DNA of 64,000 bases from CAWGMT01 sp963823675 (GTDB lineage: Bacteria; Planctomycetota; Planctomycetia; Isosphaerales; Isosphaeraceae): NCBI GenBank assembly GCA_963823675.1, contig CAWGMT010000007.1, forward strand, positions 558,001 to 622,000, given 5' to 3'. A model generated the notes under the pieces. That model saw only the letters and a list, made by a program, of their open reading frames with translations. It searched no databases and was not told where the DNA came from. Shown in pieces: positions 1 through 8,666 of the stretch. How positions within the stretch are numbered: position 1 is the first letter of the stretch; each line of letters opens with the position of its first letter. A program made the translations under genes and the position numbers.

Positions 1-108
1 GTTGTGGGCTTGCTCCTGATGGGCAGGTTCTTGTGAGGGGTCACGGTGGCCGTGTCAAGCACGCAGGTGCAGGACACGGCCTTTTTCTTTTCCAAGGCGC
101 TGCGCAAC

Positions 109-159
109 AATAAGCGTCGCCTTTCGCGGAGCGAAAGACGACTCTTCCGGTCGCTTATT
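109..159. repeat. Long imperfect hairpin upstream of the acyl-CoA cluster
   Basis: Outer arms at 109-116 and 152-159 are perfectly complementary (AATAAGCG / CGCTTATT). Inside them 116-127 pairs with 131-142 apart from one mismatch, closing on a GGA loop (CTTTCGC-GGA-GCGAAAG). It lies between the window start and the first gene. It could be the terminator of an upstream gene or one of a family of dispersed hairpins, because the central CGCGGAGCG word recurs in related form near 6340 and 47660. Confidence 0.55.
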
Positions 160-223
160 TCTGCCCAGCTCCTCACCCAGCAGCCGGCGAGGAAACGCTC
201 ATCGACCGGCGAGGGCTATCGAC

Positions 224-2418
224 ATGACTGCATCAAGCGAGTCGAGACTCTCCCCGCCCCAGCTCGAATTCATGAAGGCCTGGTCGGAATACCTGGTCAA
301 CTCGGTAGAGCGCACCGTCCTCTTCTGGGACGTGCAGCGCCAGCGGGGCAACACGTTGCTGGAAAATTCCGCGCGGGGCGAGCCGCCGGTGCTGAAGTTC
401 GGCTACGACATCCTCATCGACGGCCGCACCCTGGCCCGCCCGTGCAACTATGCGCTGATGCAGATCCGGGCACCGCAGGGTGTGGCCGTCGACCCGGCGA
501 AGCGGCCCGTCGTGGTGGTCGACCCTCGGGCCGGCCAGGGGCCAGGGGTCGGCGGGTTCAAGCTCGATTCCGAGATCGGCTTCGCGCTCCGCGCCGGCCA
601 CCCGGTCTACTTCATCTCGTTCTACCCGGCGCCGGTTCCGGGCCAGACCCTGGTGGACATCGGCGAAGCCGAGGCGCGGTTTCTCGAGGAGGTCATCCGC
701 CGGCACCCCGGGCCTGGCAACAAGCCCTTTGTCATCGGCAACTGCCAGGCCGGCTGGGCGGTGGCGGCGCTGGCCGCGGTCCGGCCCGAGCTGACCGGCC
801 CCATCGCGCTGGTCGGCGCGCCGCTCTCCTACTGGGCGGGCGCCGATAGCCAGAACCCGATGCGCTACAACGGCGGGCTGTTCGGCGGCACCTGGCCGGC
901 GAACTTTCTGGCCGACCTGGGCGGCGGCATCCTCGATGGCGCCTGGCTCGTCGAGAACTTCGAGCACCTCGACCCCGCCTCCACGTTCTGGAAAAAGCCC
1001 TACAACCTCTACGCCCACGTCGACACCGACGCGCGGAAGTTTCTCGACTTCGAGCGGTGGTGGGGCGGCTATTACCTGATGAGCAAGGAGGAGATCCGGG
1101 AGGTCGTCAACAACCTGTTCGTCGGCAACCGGCTGGCCCGGGGGATCACGCTGCCGGACGGGCGGACCATCGATCTCAAGCGGATCACCGCGCCGCTGGT
1201 CGTCTTTGCCTCGTGGGGCGATAACATCACTCCGCCGCAGCAGGCGCTCGACTGGATCGTCAACGTCTACGGCAACGAGGACGTGATCGTCGGCCTCGGC
1301 CACCGGATCGCGTACCTCCTCGACCAGGACGTCGGGCACCTCGGCATCTTCGTCGGCGGCCGGGTGGCCCGCAAGGAGCACCGCGAGCTGATCAGCGTGA
1401 TGGACATGCTCGACGACCTGCCGCCGGGCCTTTACGAGATGGTCATCGCAGAGCGCCCGAGGCACGGCGCGGCCGAACTGGCGGACGGCGACACGTACAC
1501 CGTCCGGTTCGAGACGCGGACGGTCGACGACATCCGCGCCTTGAACCCCGACCGACGCGCCGGGGAGCCGCTGTTTGGCACCATCAAGCAGGTCTCCGAG
1601 ATCACCGAGCGGCTGTACGAGTCGCTGGCCAGTCCAGCGGTCCGCGCCCTGGGTTCGGCGATCCCGGCGGAGTTAGAGCGCGCCCTGCACCCGCTGCGCC
1701 TCCGCCAGTACGTGTTGTCGGACCTCAACCCGTTCCTTTTCGCGTTGCCGTTCCTCGCCGCCCTCGCCCGGGAGCATCGCCGGCCCGCCGCCGAGGACAA
1801 CATCTTCGTGCAGTACGAGCGGCGGGTCTCGACGATGATTGGCAGCGCCCTCGGCTTTTACCGCGACGTGCGCGACTGTTGCGTCGAGCAGGCGGTCCGG
1901 TTTGCGTACGGCCCGACCGGCCTGGGCGCCTTCTGGCCGCCCGAGCCGCTTCCTGAGGCTGGGGCCAAGGTGCTCGCCGTCGAGAGTACCGCAGCGGCCG
2001 CGGCGGCCGACGATCGCTATGAGCGCGGGAGTTTTCCGGAAGCGGTCGCACGGATGCTGGTCATCGCAATTCGCGATCGCGGCGCCGTCGGAAGGCGATC
2101 GCTCAGAATCGTCAACGAGTTGAACAAACACGCAACTGGCCTGCCACCGATCTCCGAGGCGCGGTTTCACTCCCTCCTGGCGGAGCAGGCTATGCTCGTG
2201 CAGCTCGACCCGCAAAGGGCGGTGCGGGCGCTCGCCAAAATGTTGCCGACCAGGGCCGATCGCGAGCGAGCCCTCACCGTGGTTTCGCGGATCATGAGCC
2301 AGGGGCCCGAGACGTCCGATCCGGCGGCGCCCTCGCGCCGCTGGTCGCGAACGCCCTCAACATCGACCCGGGCTGGCACCTCACCCCTGCCCTGGCCGCG
2401 GGAGGGCCGACGCCATGA
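224..2418 (+). CDS. DUF3141 protein, PHA-synthase-like alpha/beta hydrolase (3' frameshift)
   Basis: Belongs to the DUF3141 family, which resembles polyhydroxyalkanoate synthases and depolymerases. The fold carries a PhaC-like triad: nucleophile Cys174 in GNCQAGW, Asp332 in SWGDNITPP and His371 in DVGHLGIF. The role is probably hydroxyacyl transfer or hydrolysis in polyester storage; the exact reaction is unknown. The C-terminal third is helical. The direct frame runs to 2425, but from about 2310-2325 a better protein sequence (LAPLVANALNIDPGWHLTPA) continues in another frame and stops at 2416-2418, giving a 4-base ATGA overlap with the next gene. I take that as the true end and the shift as a probable indel. 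The ATG at 224 was chosen because homology starts just after it; the Shine-Dalgarno sequence is weak. First gene of a coupled cluster. Confidence 0.85.
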
Positions 2419-3854
2419 GCGATGACTTCATCGTCAACCGAACCTTCGACGAGATCAAGGTCGGAGAATCGGCGAGCTTGATGCGGACGCTTACCGCCCA
2501 GGATCTGTACCTGTTCGCGGCCGTGTCCGGCGACGTCAACCCGACGCACCTCGATGAGGACTACGCGCGGCACTTCCAGTCGGGCCGGCTGGTGGGTCAC
2601 AGTCTCTGGAGCAGCGCGCTGATCTCCGGCGTGCTCGGGACCGAGCTCCCCGGGCCGGGCACCGTGTACGAGTCACAGGACCTGCGGTTTTTGAGGCCGG
2701 TGCTTGTCGGCGACACGGTGACGGCAACCGTGACAGCCCGCTCGAAGCGGGCCGAGGGCCGCATCGTCGAGTTCGACTGCCGGTGCGTCAACCAGCGCGG
2801 CGAGGCGGTGGCCGCGGGCGTCGCCGTCGTTCGCGCCCCGGCCGAGCACCTCCGGATGCCCCGGCCAGAGGCCCCTGAGGTGGCGGTTCAGGAGCACGAC
2901 AAGTACGAGGCGCTGCTCGAGCGCTGCCGCGGGCTGCCGCCGGCCCGCGCGGCCGTCGCTTATCCGTGCGATGAGACGTCGTTGGCGGCCGCCGTCGAGG
3001 CGGCCGAGGCCCGGCTCATCGAGCCGCTCCTGGTCGGGCCCCCGGCCCAGATCGCCGAGGTCGCCGCCCGGCACCACTTCGAAATCGCCGGCTTCCGGAT
3101 CGTCGAGGCCCCCGACGACCGCCAGGCGGCCGCCAGGGCGGTCAACCTGGTCCGCAAGGGCGAGGCCGAGATGCTGATCAAGGGCGCGCTGCACACCGAC
3201 GTGCTGCTCCACGAGGTCGTCCAGCCCCAGACCGGCCTGCGCACCGAGCGGCGGCTCAGCCACGCCTACGTCATGGACGTCCCGACCTACCACAAGCCCC
3301 TGGTGCTCACCGACTGCGCAATCAACATCTACCCGACCCTCGATGACAAGGTCTCGATCTGCCAGAACGCAATCGACCTGGTCCACACCCTCGGGGTCGC
3401 CCTGCCCAAGGTCGCCGTTCTTTCGGCGGTCGAGACGGTCAACCCGAAGATCAAGGCTACGCTGGAGGCCGCCGCCCTCTGCAAGATGGCCGATCGCGGC
3501 CAGATCACCGGCGGCCTGGTCGACGGACCGCTGGCGATGGACAACGCGATCAGCAAGACCGCCGCCCGGGTCAAGCACATCCGCTCCGAGGTCGCCGGCG
3601 ACGCCGACATCCTCGTGGTGCCCGACCTGGAAGCCGGCAACATGCTCGCCAAGCAACTGACCTTCATGGCCAACGCGGATGCCGCGGGCATCGTGCTCGG
3701 GGCCCGCGTGCCGATCGTCCTGACCAGCCGCTCCAACAACGTCCGCAGCCGCCTGGCCTCCTGCGCCGTCGGCCTGCTCATGGCCCACGCCCGGCGCACC
3801 GGCCTTCCGGCCGGCGGTGCAACTGCGTTACCAGACTCCAAGGGGAAGAAATGA
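2415..3854 (+). CDS. Bifunctional MaoC-like enoyl-CoA hydratase / phosphate acetyl(butyryl)transferase
   Basis: A two-domain enzyme of 479 residues. Residues about 10-140 form a MaoC/R-hydratase hot-dog domain (PTHLDEDYARHF, then GHSLWSSALISGVLG). Residues about 160-470 form a phosphotransacetylase domain of the Pta/Ptb type (LVGPPAQIAEVA, GLVDGPLAMDNAI, VPDLEAGNMLAKQL). It should hydrate crotonyl-type enoyl-CoAs and exchange CoA for phosphate on short acyl groups. It overlaps both neighbours by four bases (ATGA), so translation is probably coupled. With the acetate kinase downstream it forms an acyl-CoA to acyl-phosphate to carboxylate plus ATP route. The fused form is well known next to DUF3141 genes in other bacteria. 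The reading frame is intact. Confidence 0.93.
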   Translation: MSDDFIVNRTFDEIKVGESASLMRTLTAQDLYLFAAVSGDVNPTHLDEDYARHFQSGRLVGHSLWSSALISGVLGTELPGPGTVYESQDLRFLRPVLVGDTVTATVTARSKRAEGRIVEFDCRCVNQRGEAVAAGVAVVRAPAEHLRMPRPEAPEVAVQEHDKYEALLERCRGLPPARAAVAYPCDETSLAAAVEAAEARLIEPLLVGPPAQIAEVAARHHFEIAGFRIVEAPDDRQAAARAVNLVRKGEAEMLIKGALHTDVLLHEVVQPQTGLRTERRLSHAYVMDVPTYHKPLVLTDCAINIYPTLDDKVSICQNAIDLVHTLGVALPKVAVLSAVETVNPKIKATLEAAALCKMADRGQITGGLVDGPLAMDNAISKTAARVKHIRSEVAGDADILVVPDLEAGNMLAKQLTFMANADAAGIVLGARVPIVLTSRSNNVRSRLASCAVGLLMAHARRTGLPAGGATALPDSKGKK

Positions 3855-5062
3855 CCCGCGTGATCGTCGTCTTGAACGCCGGTTCGTCGAGCGTGAAGTT
3901 CTCGGTGTTCGCCATCGCCGGCGCGGACCTGCGGCGGCTCTTCCGGGGCGAATTCGACGGGATCGGCACGGACCCTCACTTCACTGTCAGGGACAAGAAC
4001 GATACGATCGTCGCCGACGAACGGCATTCCCTGGCCGAGGTCGCTTCACAGGAAGACGCCCTGCACCGGATGTTCGCCTGGCTCGGCTCCCACAGCGCGG
4101 GCCTGGAGATCGTGGCGGCCGGCCATCGCGTCGTCCACGGAGGGCCGGTCTACTCCGAGCCGGTCGTGGTCAACGCTGCGACGCTCGAGGCCCTGGCTGC
4201 CTATGAGCCGCTCGCCCCATCCCACCAGCCCCATAACCTCGCCGCCATCCGCGCACTGTCGAGGTCCCGTCCCGGGCTCACCCAGGTGGCCTGCTTCGAC
4301 ACCGCCTTCCACCGGACCGTCCCCCTGGTTGGCGAACTGTATGCCCTGCCCCGCGAGTACTTCGACTCGGGCGTGCGCCGCTACGGCTTTCACGGCCTGT
4401 CGTTCGAGTACGTCAGCGACGCGCTGCGAGCGCTCGACCCCGCCGCCGCGCAGGGGCGGGTGGTGATCGCCCACCTGGGCAACGGATGCAGCATGGCGGC
4501 CGTCCTCGCGGGCAAGAGCCTCGGTTCCACGATGGGCTTCACGGCGCTGGACGGCCTGCCCATGGGCACGCGCTGCGGCCAGATCGACCCCGGCGTTCTC
4601 ATCTACTTGATGCAAGAGCGGGGCATGTCGGTCGACAAGCTGGAGGACCTGCTCTACAACCACTCCGGCCTGAAGGGACTGTCCGGCGTCTCCAACGACA
4701 TGCGCGACCTGCTGGCCAGCGACCGATCGGACGCCCGGCTCGCGGTCGATTACTTCGTCTACCAGATTGGCCGCGCACTGGGCTCGCTCGCCGCGGTCCT
4801 GAAAGGTCTGGACGCGGTGGTGTTCACCGGAGGCATTGGCGAGCACGCCGCCCTGATCCGCGCGCGGGTTTGCCGCGACGCGGCCTGGCTGGGCGTCGCG
4901 CTCGACGACGAGGCAAACCCCCGGGGTGGGCCACGCATCTCCCCGGACGGGCATACCCCTGCGGCCTGGGTCATCCCGACCGACGAAGAACTGATGATCG
5001 CCCGCCACACCCTCAGGCTCACGGGCGGCCCGTTTCGGCTCGGGAACGAAAGGCAGCCATGA
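3851..5062 (+). CDS. ackA: Acetate kinase (AckA/propionate/butyrate kinase family)
   Basis: A full-length ASKHA-fold kinase of 403 residues, the normal AckA size. It starts with the signature VVLNAGSSSVKFSVF and carries the substrate and hinge motifs HRVVHGG, CFDTAFH, GFHGLSFEYV, HLGNGCSMAAV and FTGGIGEHAA. It converts acyl phosphate plus ADP to carboxylate plus ATP in the cytoplasm. It overlaps the upstream MaoC-Pta gene by ATGA, and its last codons overlap the start of the CoA-transferase remnant (ATG at 5059). Acetate is the likely substrate, but the Pta partner and the butyrate-type setting leave propionate or butyrate possible. Confidence 0.95.
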   Translation: MTRVIVVLNAGSSSVKFSVFAIAGADLRRLFRGEFDGIGTDPHFTVRDKNDTIVADERHSLAEVASQEDALHRMFAWLGSHSAGLEIVAAGHRVVHGGPVYSEPVVVNAATLEALAAYEPLAPSHQPHNLAAIRALSRSRPGLTQVACFDTAFHRTVPLVGELYALPREYFDSGVRRYGFHGLSFEYVSDALRALDPAAAQGRVVIAHLGNGCSMAAVLAGKSLGSTMGFTALDGLPMGTRCGQIDPGVLIYLMQERGMSVDKLEDLLYNHSGLKGLSGVSNDMRDLLASDRSDARLAVDYFVYQIGRALGSLAAVLKGLDAVVFTGGIGEHAALIRARVCRDAAWLGVALDDEANPRGGPRISPDGHTPAAWVIPTDEELMIARHTLRLTGGPFRLGNERQP

Positions 5063-5518
5063 AAACGGCAAAGAGGCTGGACGAACTGGTCGCGATGATT
5101 CCCGACGGGGCGGCACTGATGGTCGGCGGGTTCCTGGGGTTTGGCTCACCGGACCGCTTGCTGGAGGGTCTGGCGTCCGCGGGGCGCAAGGGGTTGACGG
5201 TGATTGCCAATGACACCGCGCGCCGGGTATCGGGGTCGGAAAGCTGATCGACGCGAAGGCGGTGAGGCGCCTGGTCACGTCGCACATCGGGACCAACCCG
5301 GAGACCCAGCCGCAGATGCTCGCCGGGGAACTCGAGGTCGAGCTGGCGCCCCAGGGGACGCTTGCCGAGAGGATCCGCACGGCCGCCTACGGCCTGGGGG
5401 GCGTGCTGACCAAGACCGGACTGGGGACGTTGATCGAGCGGGACAAACTCACATCGTCGCCGCGACCGGCGCCAAGCTGATCGTCCCGTCAACCGTCCCG
5501 GAGTTTCCGCAATCCTGA
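5059..5518 (+). pseudogene. Collapsed 3-oxoacid CoA-transferase (subunit A start joined to subunit B end)
   Basis: The first 50 or so codons read as CoA-transferase subunit A (LVAMIPDGAALMVGGFLGFG). The frame breaks near 5205 in the CGCGCCGGG context; adding one base restores GVGKLIDAKAV and then LVTSHIGTNPETQ and LAPQGTLAERIRTA. Near 5450 subunit A ends abruptly at GLGTLIERDK, and a third frame gives HIVAATGAKLIVPSTVPEF, which looks like the extreme C-terminus of subunit B. The last half of A and nearly all of B are therefore missing, roughly 0.8-0.9 kb. The first break could be a sequencing error; the second is a real or assembly deletion. The original enzyme would have activated acetoacetate or another carboxylate with CoA, fitting the cluster. 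Confidence 0.8.
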
Positions 5519-5536
5519 ACGCTGAGGACTGAAGCC

Positions 5537-6322
5537 ATGCCGCGCCTGGATAAGAAAGTCGCCATCGTCACCGGATCAGCCAGCGGGATCGGCAGGCGGA
5601 TCGCAATCCAGTTCGCGCGCGAAGGCGCGAAAGTCGCCGTCGCCGACCTCAACCTCGGCGGGGCCCAGGAGGTCGCGTGCGAAATCACGCACGGCGGCGG
5701 CATCGCGACGGCCGTTGCGATGGACGTCGCCGACGAGGCCCAGGTCAAGGCGGGCGTCAACGAGGCCTCCGCTCGACTTGGTGGTATCGACATCCTGGTC
5801 AGCAACGCCGGGATCCAGCACATCGCGCCGCTCGTCAACCTTTCGCTGGCCGACTGGCGGAAAATGCTGGCCGTTCACCTCGACGGTGCCTTCCTGACGA
5901 CTCGGGCCTGCCTGGGGCACATGATCCGTCAAGGCCGCGGCGGCACCATCCTTTACATCGGTTCGGTCCACTCCGTCGAGGCGTCGCCCCTGAAGGCGCC
6001 CTATGTCACGGCCAAACACGGCCTGCTCGGGCTTGCCCGCTCAGTCGCCAAGGAGGGGGCCAAAGACGGCGTCCGGGCCAACGTGATCTGCCCCGGCTTC
6101 GTGCGCACGCCCCTCGTCGACCGGCAGATTCCGGAACAGGCCAAGGCATTGGGCCTGACCGAGGATCAGGTTGTCAAAACGGTCATGCTCCGCCAGACGG
6201 TCAACGGCGAGTTCACAGCGGCCGAGGACATCGCGGAGGTAGCCGTTTTCTTCGCGTCATTCCCGTCGCTCGCATTGACCGGCCAATCGCTCATCGTCAG
6301 CCACGGCTGGCACATGCAGTGA
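5537..6322 (+). CDS. bdhA: 3-hydroxybutyrate dehydrogenase (SDR family)
   Basis: A classical short-chain dehydrogenase of 261 residues. It has the NAD-binding TGSASGIG motif near the start, the NAG motif in VSNAGIQHIAP, and the catalytic set Ser143, Tyr156 and Lys160 (YVTAK). The best fit is D-3-hydroxybutyrate dehydrogenase: the sequence around HLDGAFLTTRA and the C-terminal GWHMQ resemble that subfamily. It interconverts 3-hydroxybutyrate and acetoacetate, linking polyhydroxybutyrate breakdown to the rest of the cluster. It lies 18 bases after the CoA-transferase remnant, probably in the same transcript, and tandem hairpins follow its stop. Other SDR substrates cannot be excluded. Confidence 0.88.
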   Translation: MPRLDKKVAIVTGSASGIGRRIAIQFAREGAKVAVADLNLGGAQEVACEITHGGGIATAVAMDVADEAQVKAGVNEASARLGGIDILVSNAGIQHIAPLVNLSLADWRKMLAVHLDGAFLTTRACLGHMIRQGRGGTILYIGSVHSVEASPLKAPYVTAKHGLLGLARSVAKEGAKDGVRANVICPGFVRTPLVDRQIPEQAKALGLTEDQVVKTVMLRQTVNGEFTAAEDIAEVAVFFASFPSLALTGQSLIVSHGWHMQ

Positions 6323-6331
6323 CTTGCAGTA

Positions 6332-6379
6332 GTCGTCACGCTCCGCGTGACGGATCATCACGCCGAGCGTGATGACGAC
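6332..6379. repeat. Two tandem palindromes with alternative outer pairing
   Basis: Hairpin one is CGTCACGC-TCC-GCGTGACG (6334-6352). Hairpin two is TCATCACGC-CGA-GCGTGATGA (6355-6375). They are near-copies of each other, and the outer words GTCGTCA (6332-6338) and TGACGAC (6373-6379) are also complementary, so one larger stem could form instead. The site lies between the converging bdhA and DUF6882 genes. It could serve as a bidirectional terminator or belong to a dispersed repeat family. Confidence 0.65.
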
Positions 6380-6422
6380 CCAGGCTGACACCTTTTCCGG
6401 CCCGCGAGCCGGCGGCCGCGGG

Positions 6423-7112
6423 TCAGCTCGCCGGGCGGCCCGACCTCATGGCTCGCTTGATCCGCCCCATGTCGTCGAAGTCGATCCTGACCAACCGGCC
6501 CGCCTCGTCCGCGGCGGACCAAGAGAGACCCTCGTCGACGATGCGCAATTCTTCCGCATCGAGGTAGGCCCTGGCCATGGCGCGATGGTCCACGCCGAAT
6601 GCGCAGGTGACCTGCGTGAGGACCCGGATGATCCGCACGGGATCAGTCGGCGGGGCCTGGCGGAGCGGCGTCTCGAAGATCAGCATGAAGCACGCTCCGC
6701 CGGGAATGTTGCCGGGGTAGTAGCAGTCGGCATCCGTGATCCCGGCGGCGACACAGGCGAGCAGGTGCCCGGGGTACTCCGATGAGGGAAGCTCCGCGGT
6801 GACGAGCTCGGCGACCCCTTCCGACTCGCCGAGCGACCGGACACGCTCGGCGGCCTTCAAGATGCCCGGAGGGAAGCCGCTCTGCGTATTGGCCCAGGCC
6901 CAGCGCCACGTGGCAGCGTTTTCGTCCTCCGTCCCGAGGATCTGGATCGGGTAGGTCCGCCTCCTGGCGAACAGGCCCGGCCCTTTGCCGAAGTCGATCC
7001 GGCCGTTGGCGTGATCGAGCCGCCAGGTGGATTCGCCGAGGAAGTCTTCCATCGCGTACTGCTTGCGGAAAGACAGGCCGATGTGCTGGTTGACGAGGTC
7101 TGAGAGTGTCAT
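6423..7112 (-). CDS. DUF6882 family protein
   Basis: A cytoplasmic protein of 229 residues resembling the DUF6882 family, whose function is unknown. It has no signal peptide or membrane segment. Visible conserved stretches are the aromatic AMEDFLGESTWRLDHANG near the N-terminus, TWRWAWANTQ, and an acidic C-terminal part (RIDFDDMGRIKRAM). The frame is open to 7280, but the ATG at 7112 is preceded by a strong GAGGAGGG Shine-Dalgarno sequence, and the residues before it look like untranslated leader. It stands alone, facing the acyl-CoA cluster. Assignment rests on recall of the family's pattern. Confidence 0.7.
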   Translation of the reverse strand: MTLSDLVNQHIGLSFRKQYAMEDFLGESTWRLDHANGRIDFGKGPGLFARRRTYPIQILGTEDENAATWRWAWANTQSGFPPGILKAAERVRSLGESEGVAELVTAELPSSEYPGHLLACVAAGITDADCYYPGNIPGGACFMLIFETPLRQAPPTDPVRIIRVLTQVTCAFGVDHRAMARAYLDAEELRIVDEGLSWSAADEAGRLVRIDFDDMGRIKRAMRSGRPAS

Positions 7113-7672
7113 ACATCCCTCCTCTGTCGGTTCGTCGGTAAGCGCTGGGCGAAACCACACCGGGGTCGCGGGCACCCGGCCTGGACTCATGATATCGAGA
7201 GGCGTTCCCAGGTGCGATCGGCGAATCACCACATGTTCCCGGCGCGGGGGGCGCCGGTTCCTCAGTTTCGGGTCGTGCACGCCCCAGCCAGCACTTCGGC
7301 CGTCTCAGGGGCTTCGGGCTGTACGTCCTTGTCCGGTTTCTCGCGACGTTTCAACGATCGAACCGCCAGGGCCCAGCACCTCTCGTTAATTCAAAAGAGT
7401 GGGACCGATCTGGCGTTGCAATGCATGCCCTTCGCGGTTTTGGTCAAAACACCAATCCCGGCGTTCCGGAGTCAGCGGGGCGAAAGCGTCGATGCCGCCC
7501 GTCAGCTCAAACCTCGCGATCGGATTCGTGCAGTTTCTCCCAGTTCTGCCGATCATGGCGGAAGTTGCAGGCGCGAGGGTTAAGACGGCAGCCGGGGCGA
7601 GAGCGGTTGTTGCGATCCGGCAGGATTCGCGAGCTGGACGGGCTATTCCGTCGTCTAACCGCATACTCGGTT

Positions 7673-7724
7673 CATACTCGGCATACTTGGCACGCGCCAG
7701 CACCTGCCAAGTATGCCAAGTATG
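7673..7724. repeat. 20-bp inverted repeat built from the word CATACTTGG
   Basis: The left arm 7673-7692 and right arm 7705-7724 match as inverted repeats at 19 of 20 positions around a 12-base loop. Each arm is itself two near-identical 9-10 base words (CATACTCGG, CATACTTGG), and a further degenerate copy of CATACTCGG lies just upstream near 7662. The stem is much more AT-rich than the surroundings. It could be a protein-binding site, the end of a small mobile element or a stable RNA hairpin. Confidence 0.6.
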
Positions 7725-8304
7725 TGCCAACTATGTGTCGGGGGTCGTGGCGCACAATGCGCGACCGGATGCACCTTCAACTGCCAATGGAATCGCGATC
7801 CCGGCCCGAACCCGTCTCGATAGCCAGTCACGCCGATCCGTTCCTGCACTTGCCTGAGTGCATCACACGTGCACCGGGATCGGCAACAATCTCAAGATCG
7901 GATTCTTCACGTCGTTTTCCAGGTCCATGGTCGGATTGACCGTCTCGAGCGGGCGGAAATGATCGATCCGCACAGCATCCAGCAGCACGGGTATGAGATG
8001 AGTGGGATCGGCGAAAATGCGCGAACGAAGCCAATTTCGCTGAATCCACGAGCATCGTGGAAGCACAAGATTCGATTCGAGTTACGCAAATTCCGGCGCC
8101 CGTTCGCCGACTTGACAAGAGGCGTGGCGCAGCGATGGGAGGACAGCACGCCGCGTGACGTCGCCCGAGGTGCCGCGGGCGGCCGACTAACGAGCTGCGC
8201 CGCTTAGCCCCCCAAACTGGCGCGCATGGCATGAGCGTCTCCTTCAGCAAAATCCAGCAATCGCGCGTGTTCCGCGCCGGGGCGTGATCGCTCACCCAAA
8301 GCCA

Positions 8305-8365
8305 GTGTAGGTCAGGCTTTCGAGCCTGACTCTGCGGATGTCAGGCTGAAAAGCCTGACCTACAC
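8305..8365. repeat. Nested palindromic repeat (REP-like, GTAGGTCAGGCT type)
   Basis: Outer arms 8305-8330 and 8340-8365 are inverted copies that match at all but about two of 26 positions. Each arm is also its own small hairpin (GTCAGGCT-TTCG-AGCCTGAC and GTCAGGCT-GAAA-AGCCTGAC). This nested design is typical of REP/BIME elements. From general recollection, similar GTAGGTCAGGC elements are common in planctomycete genomes, but I could not check this. Confidence 0.75.
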
Positions 8366-8494
8366 AGGTGAAAAATGGCGCTCGACCGCCGATTTTTGGC
8401 GCCGCAGCCGGCTCGATGCACTTGGACGCCGCAGACGTAAAGTCTGTCAGACTGGGCGGTTGCGATCTAGCGCCGTCGGCTCCGGGCACGGCGA

Positions 8495-8527
8495 AATGGC
8501 GCTTCAGACCCTCCAAAAAGCGCCATT
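8495..8527. repeat. 10-bp perfect hairpin, AATGGCGCTT
   Basis: The arms 8495-8504 and 8518-8527 are perfectly complementary with a 13-base loop. The same GCGCCATT word occurs again immediately downstream at about 8530, and ATGGCGC occurs at 8374. It lies about 140 bases beyond the stop of the minus-strand redoxin gene, so a terminator role is possible but not clear. Confidence 0.4.
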
Positions 8528-8666
8528 CGGCGCCATTTTGCATCGCGTTTTTGACGGTTTTGGCCGGGTTTTTCCGCGAGCTTGCCCATCAGGGCGCAAA
8601 TTGGCGCGCATGCGGCCCCGAAAAGCGCTGGTTCGAGATCGCCGCGAGCCGCAATCGGCTGGCCGA

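Larger units (their letters stand above)
7113..8666. other. 1.5-kb gene-poor region with repeats and possible gene debris
   Basis: No convincing intact gene is present. The short open frames overlap each other on both strands and lack conserved motifs and start signals. On the minus strand at about 7863-8040 a frame reads FADPTHLIPVLLDAVRIDHF and then LENDVKNPILRLLPIPVHV; it is protein-like enough to be the tail of a decayed gene, but I cannot name it. The region also holds three inverted repeats (listed separately) and a local excess of the word ATGGCGC and its complement between 8374 and 8535. Confidence 0.5.

Noticed and set aside
1..223. A gene start at 46 running to 849
   Set aside because: The frame overlaps the DUF3141 gene, is Arg/Gly-rich and contains the hairpin; no homology.
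233..1465. Long minus-strand open frame (410 codons)
   Set aside because: It lies wholly opposite the DUF3141 gene, is low-complexity Arg/Asp/Val and matches no family; a GC-rich shadow.
7673..7724. CRISPR-like repeat
   Set aside because: There are only two arms in inverted, not direct, orientation, with no spacers or cas genes.
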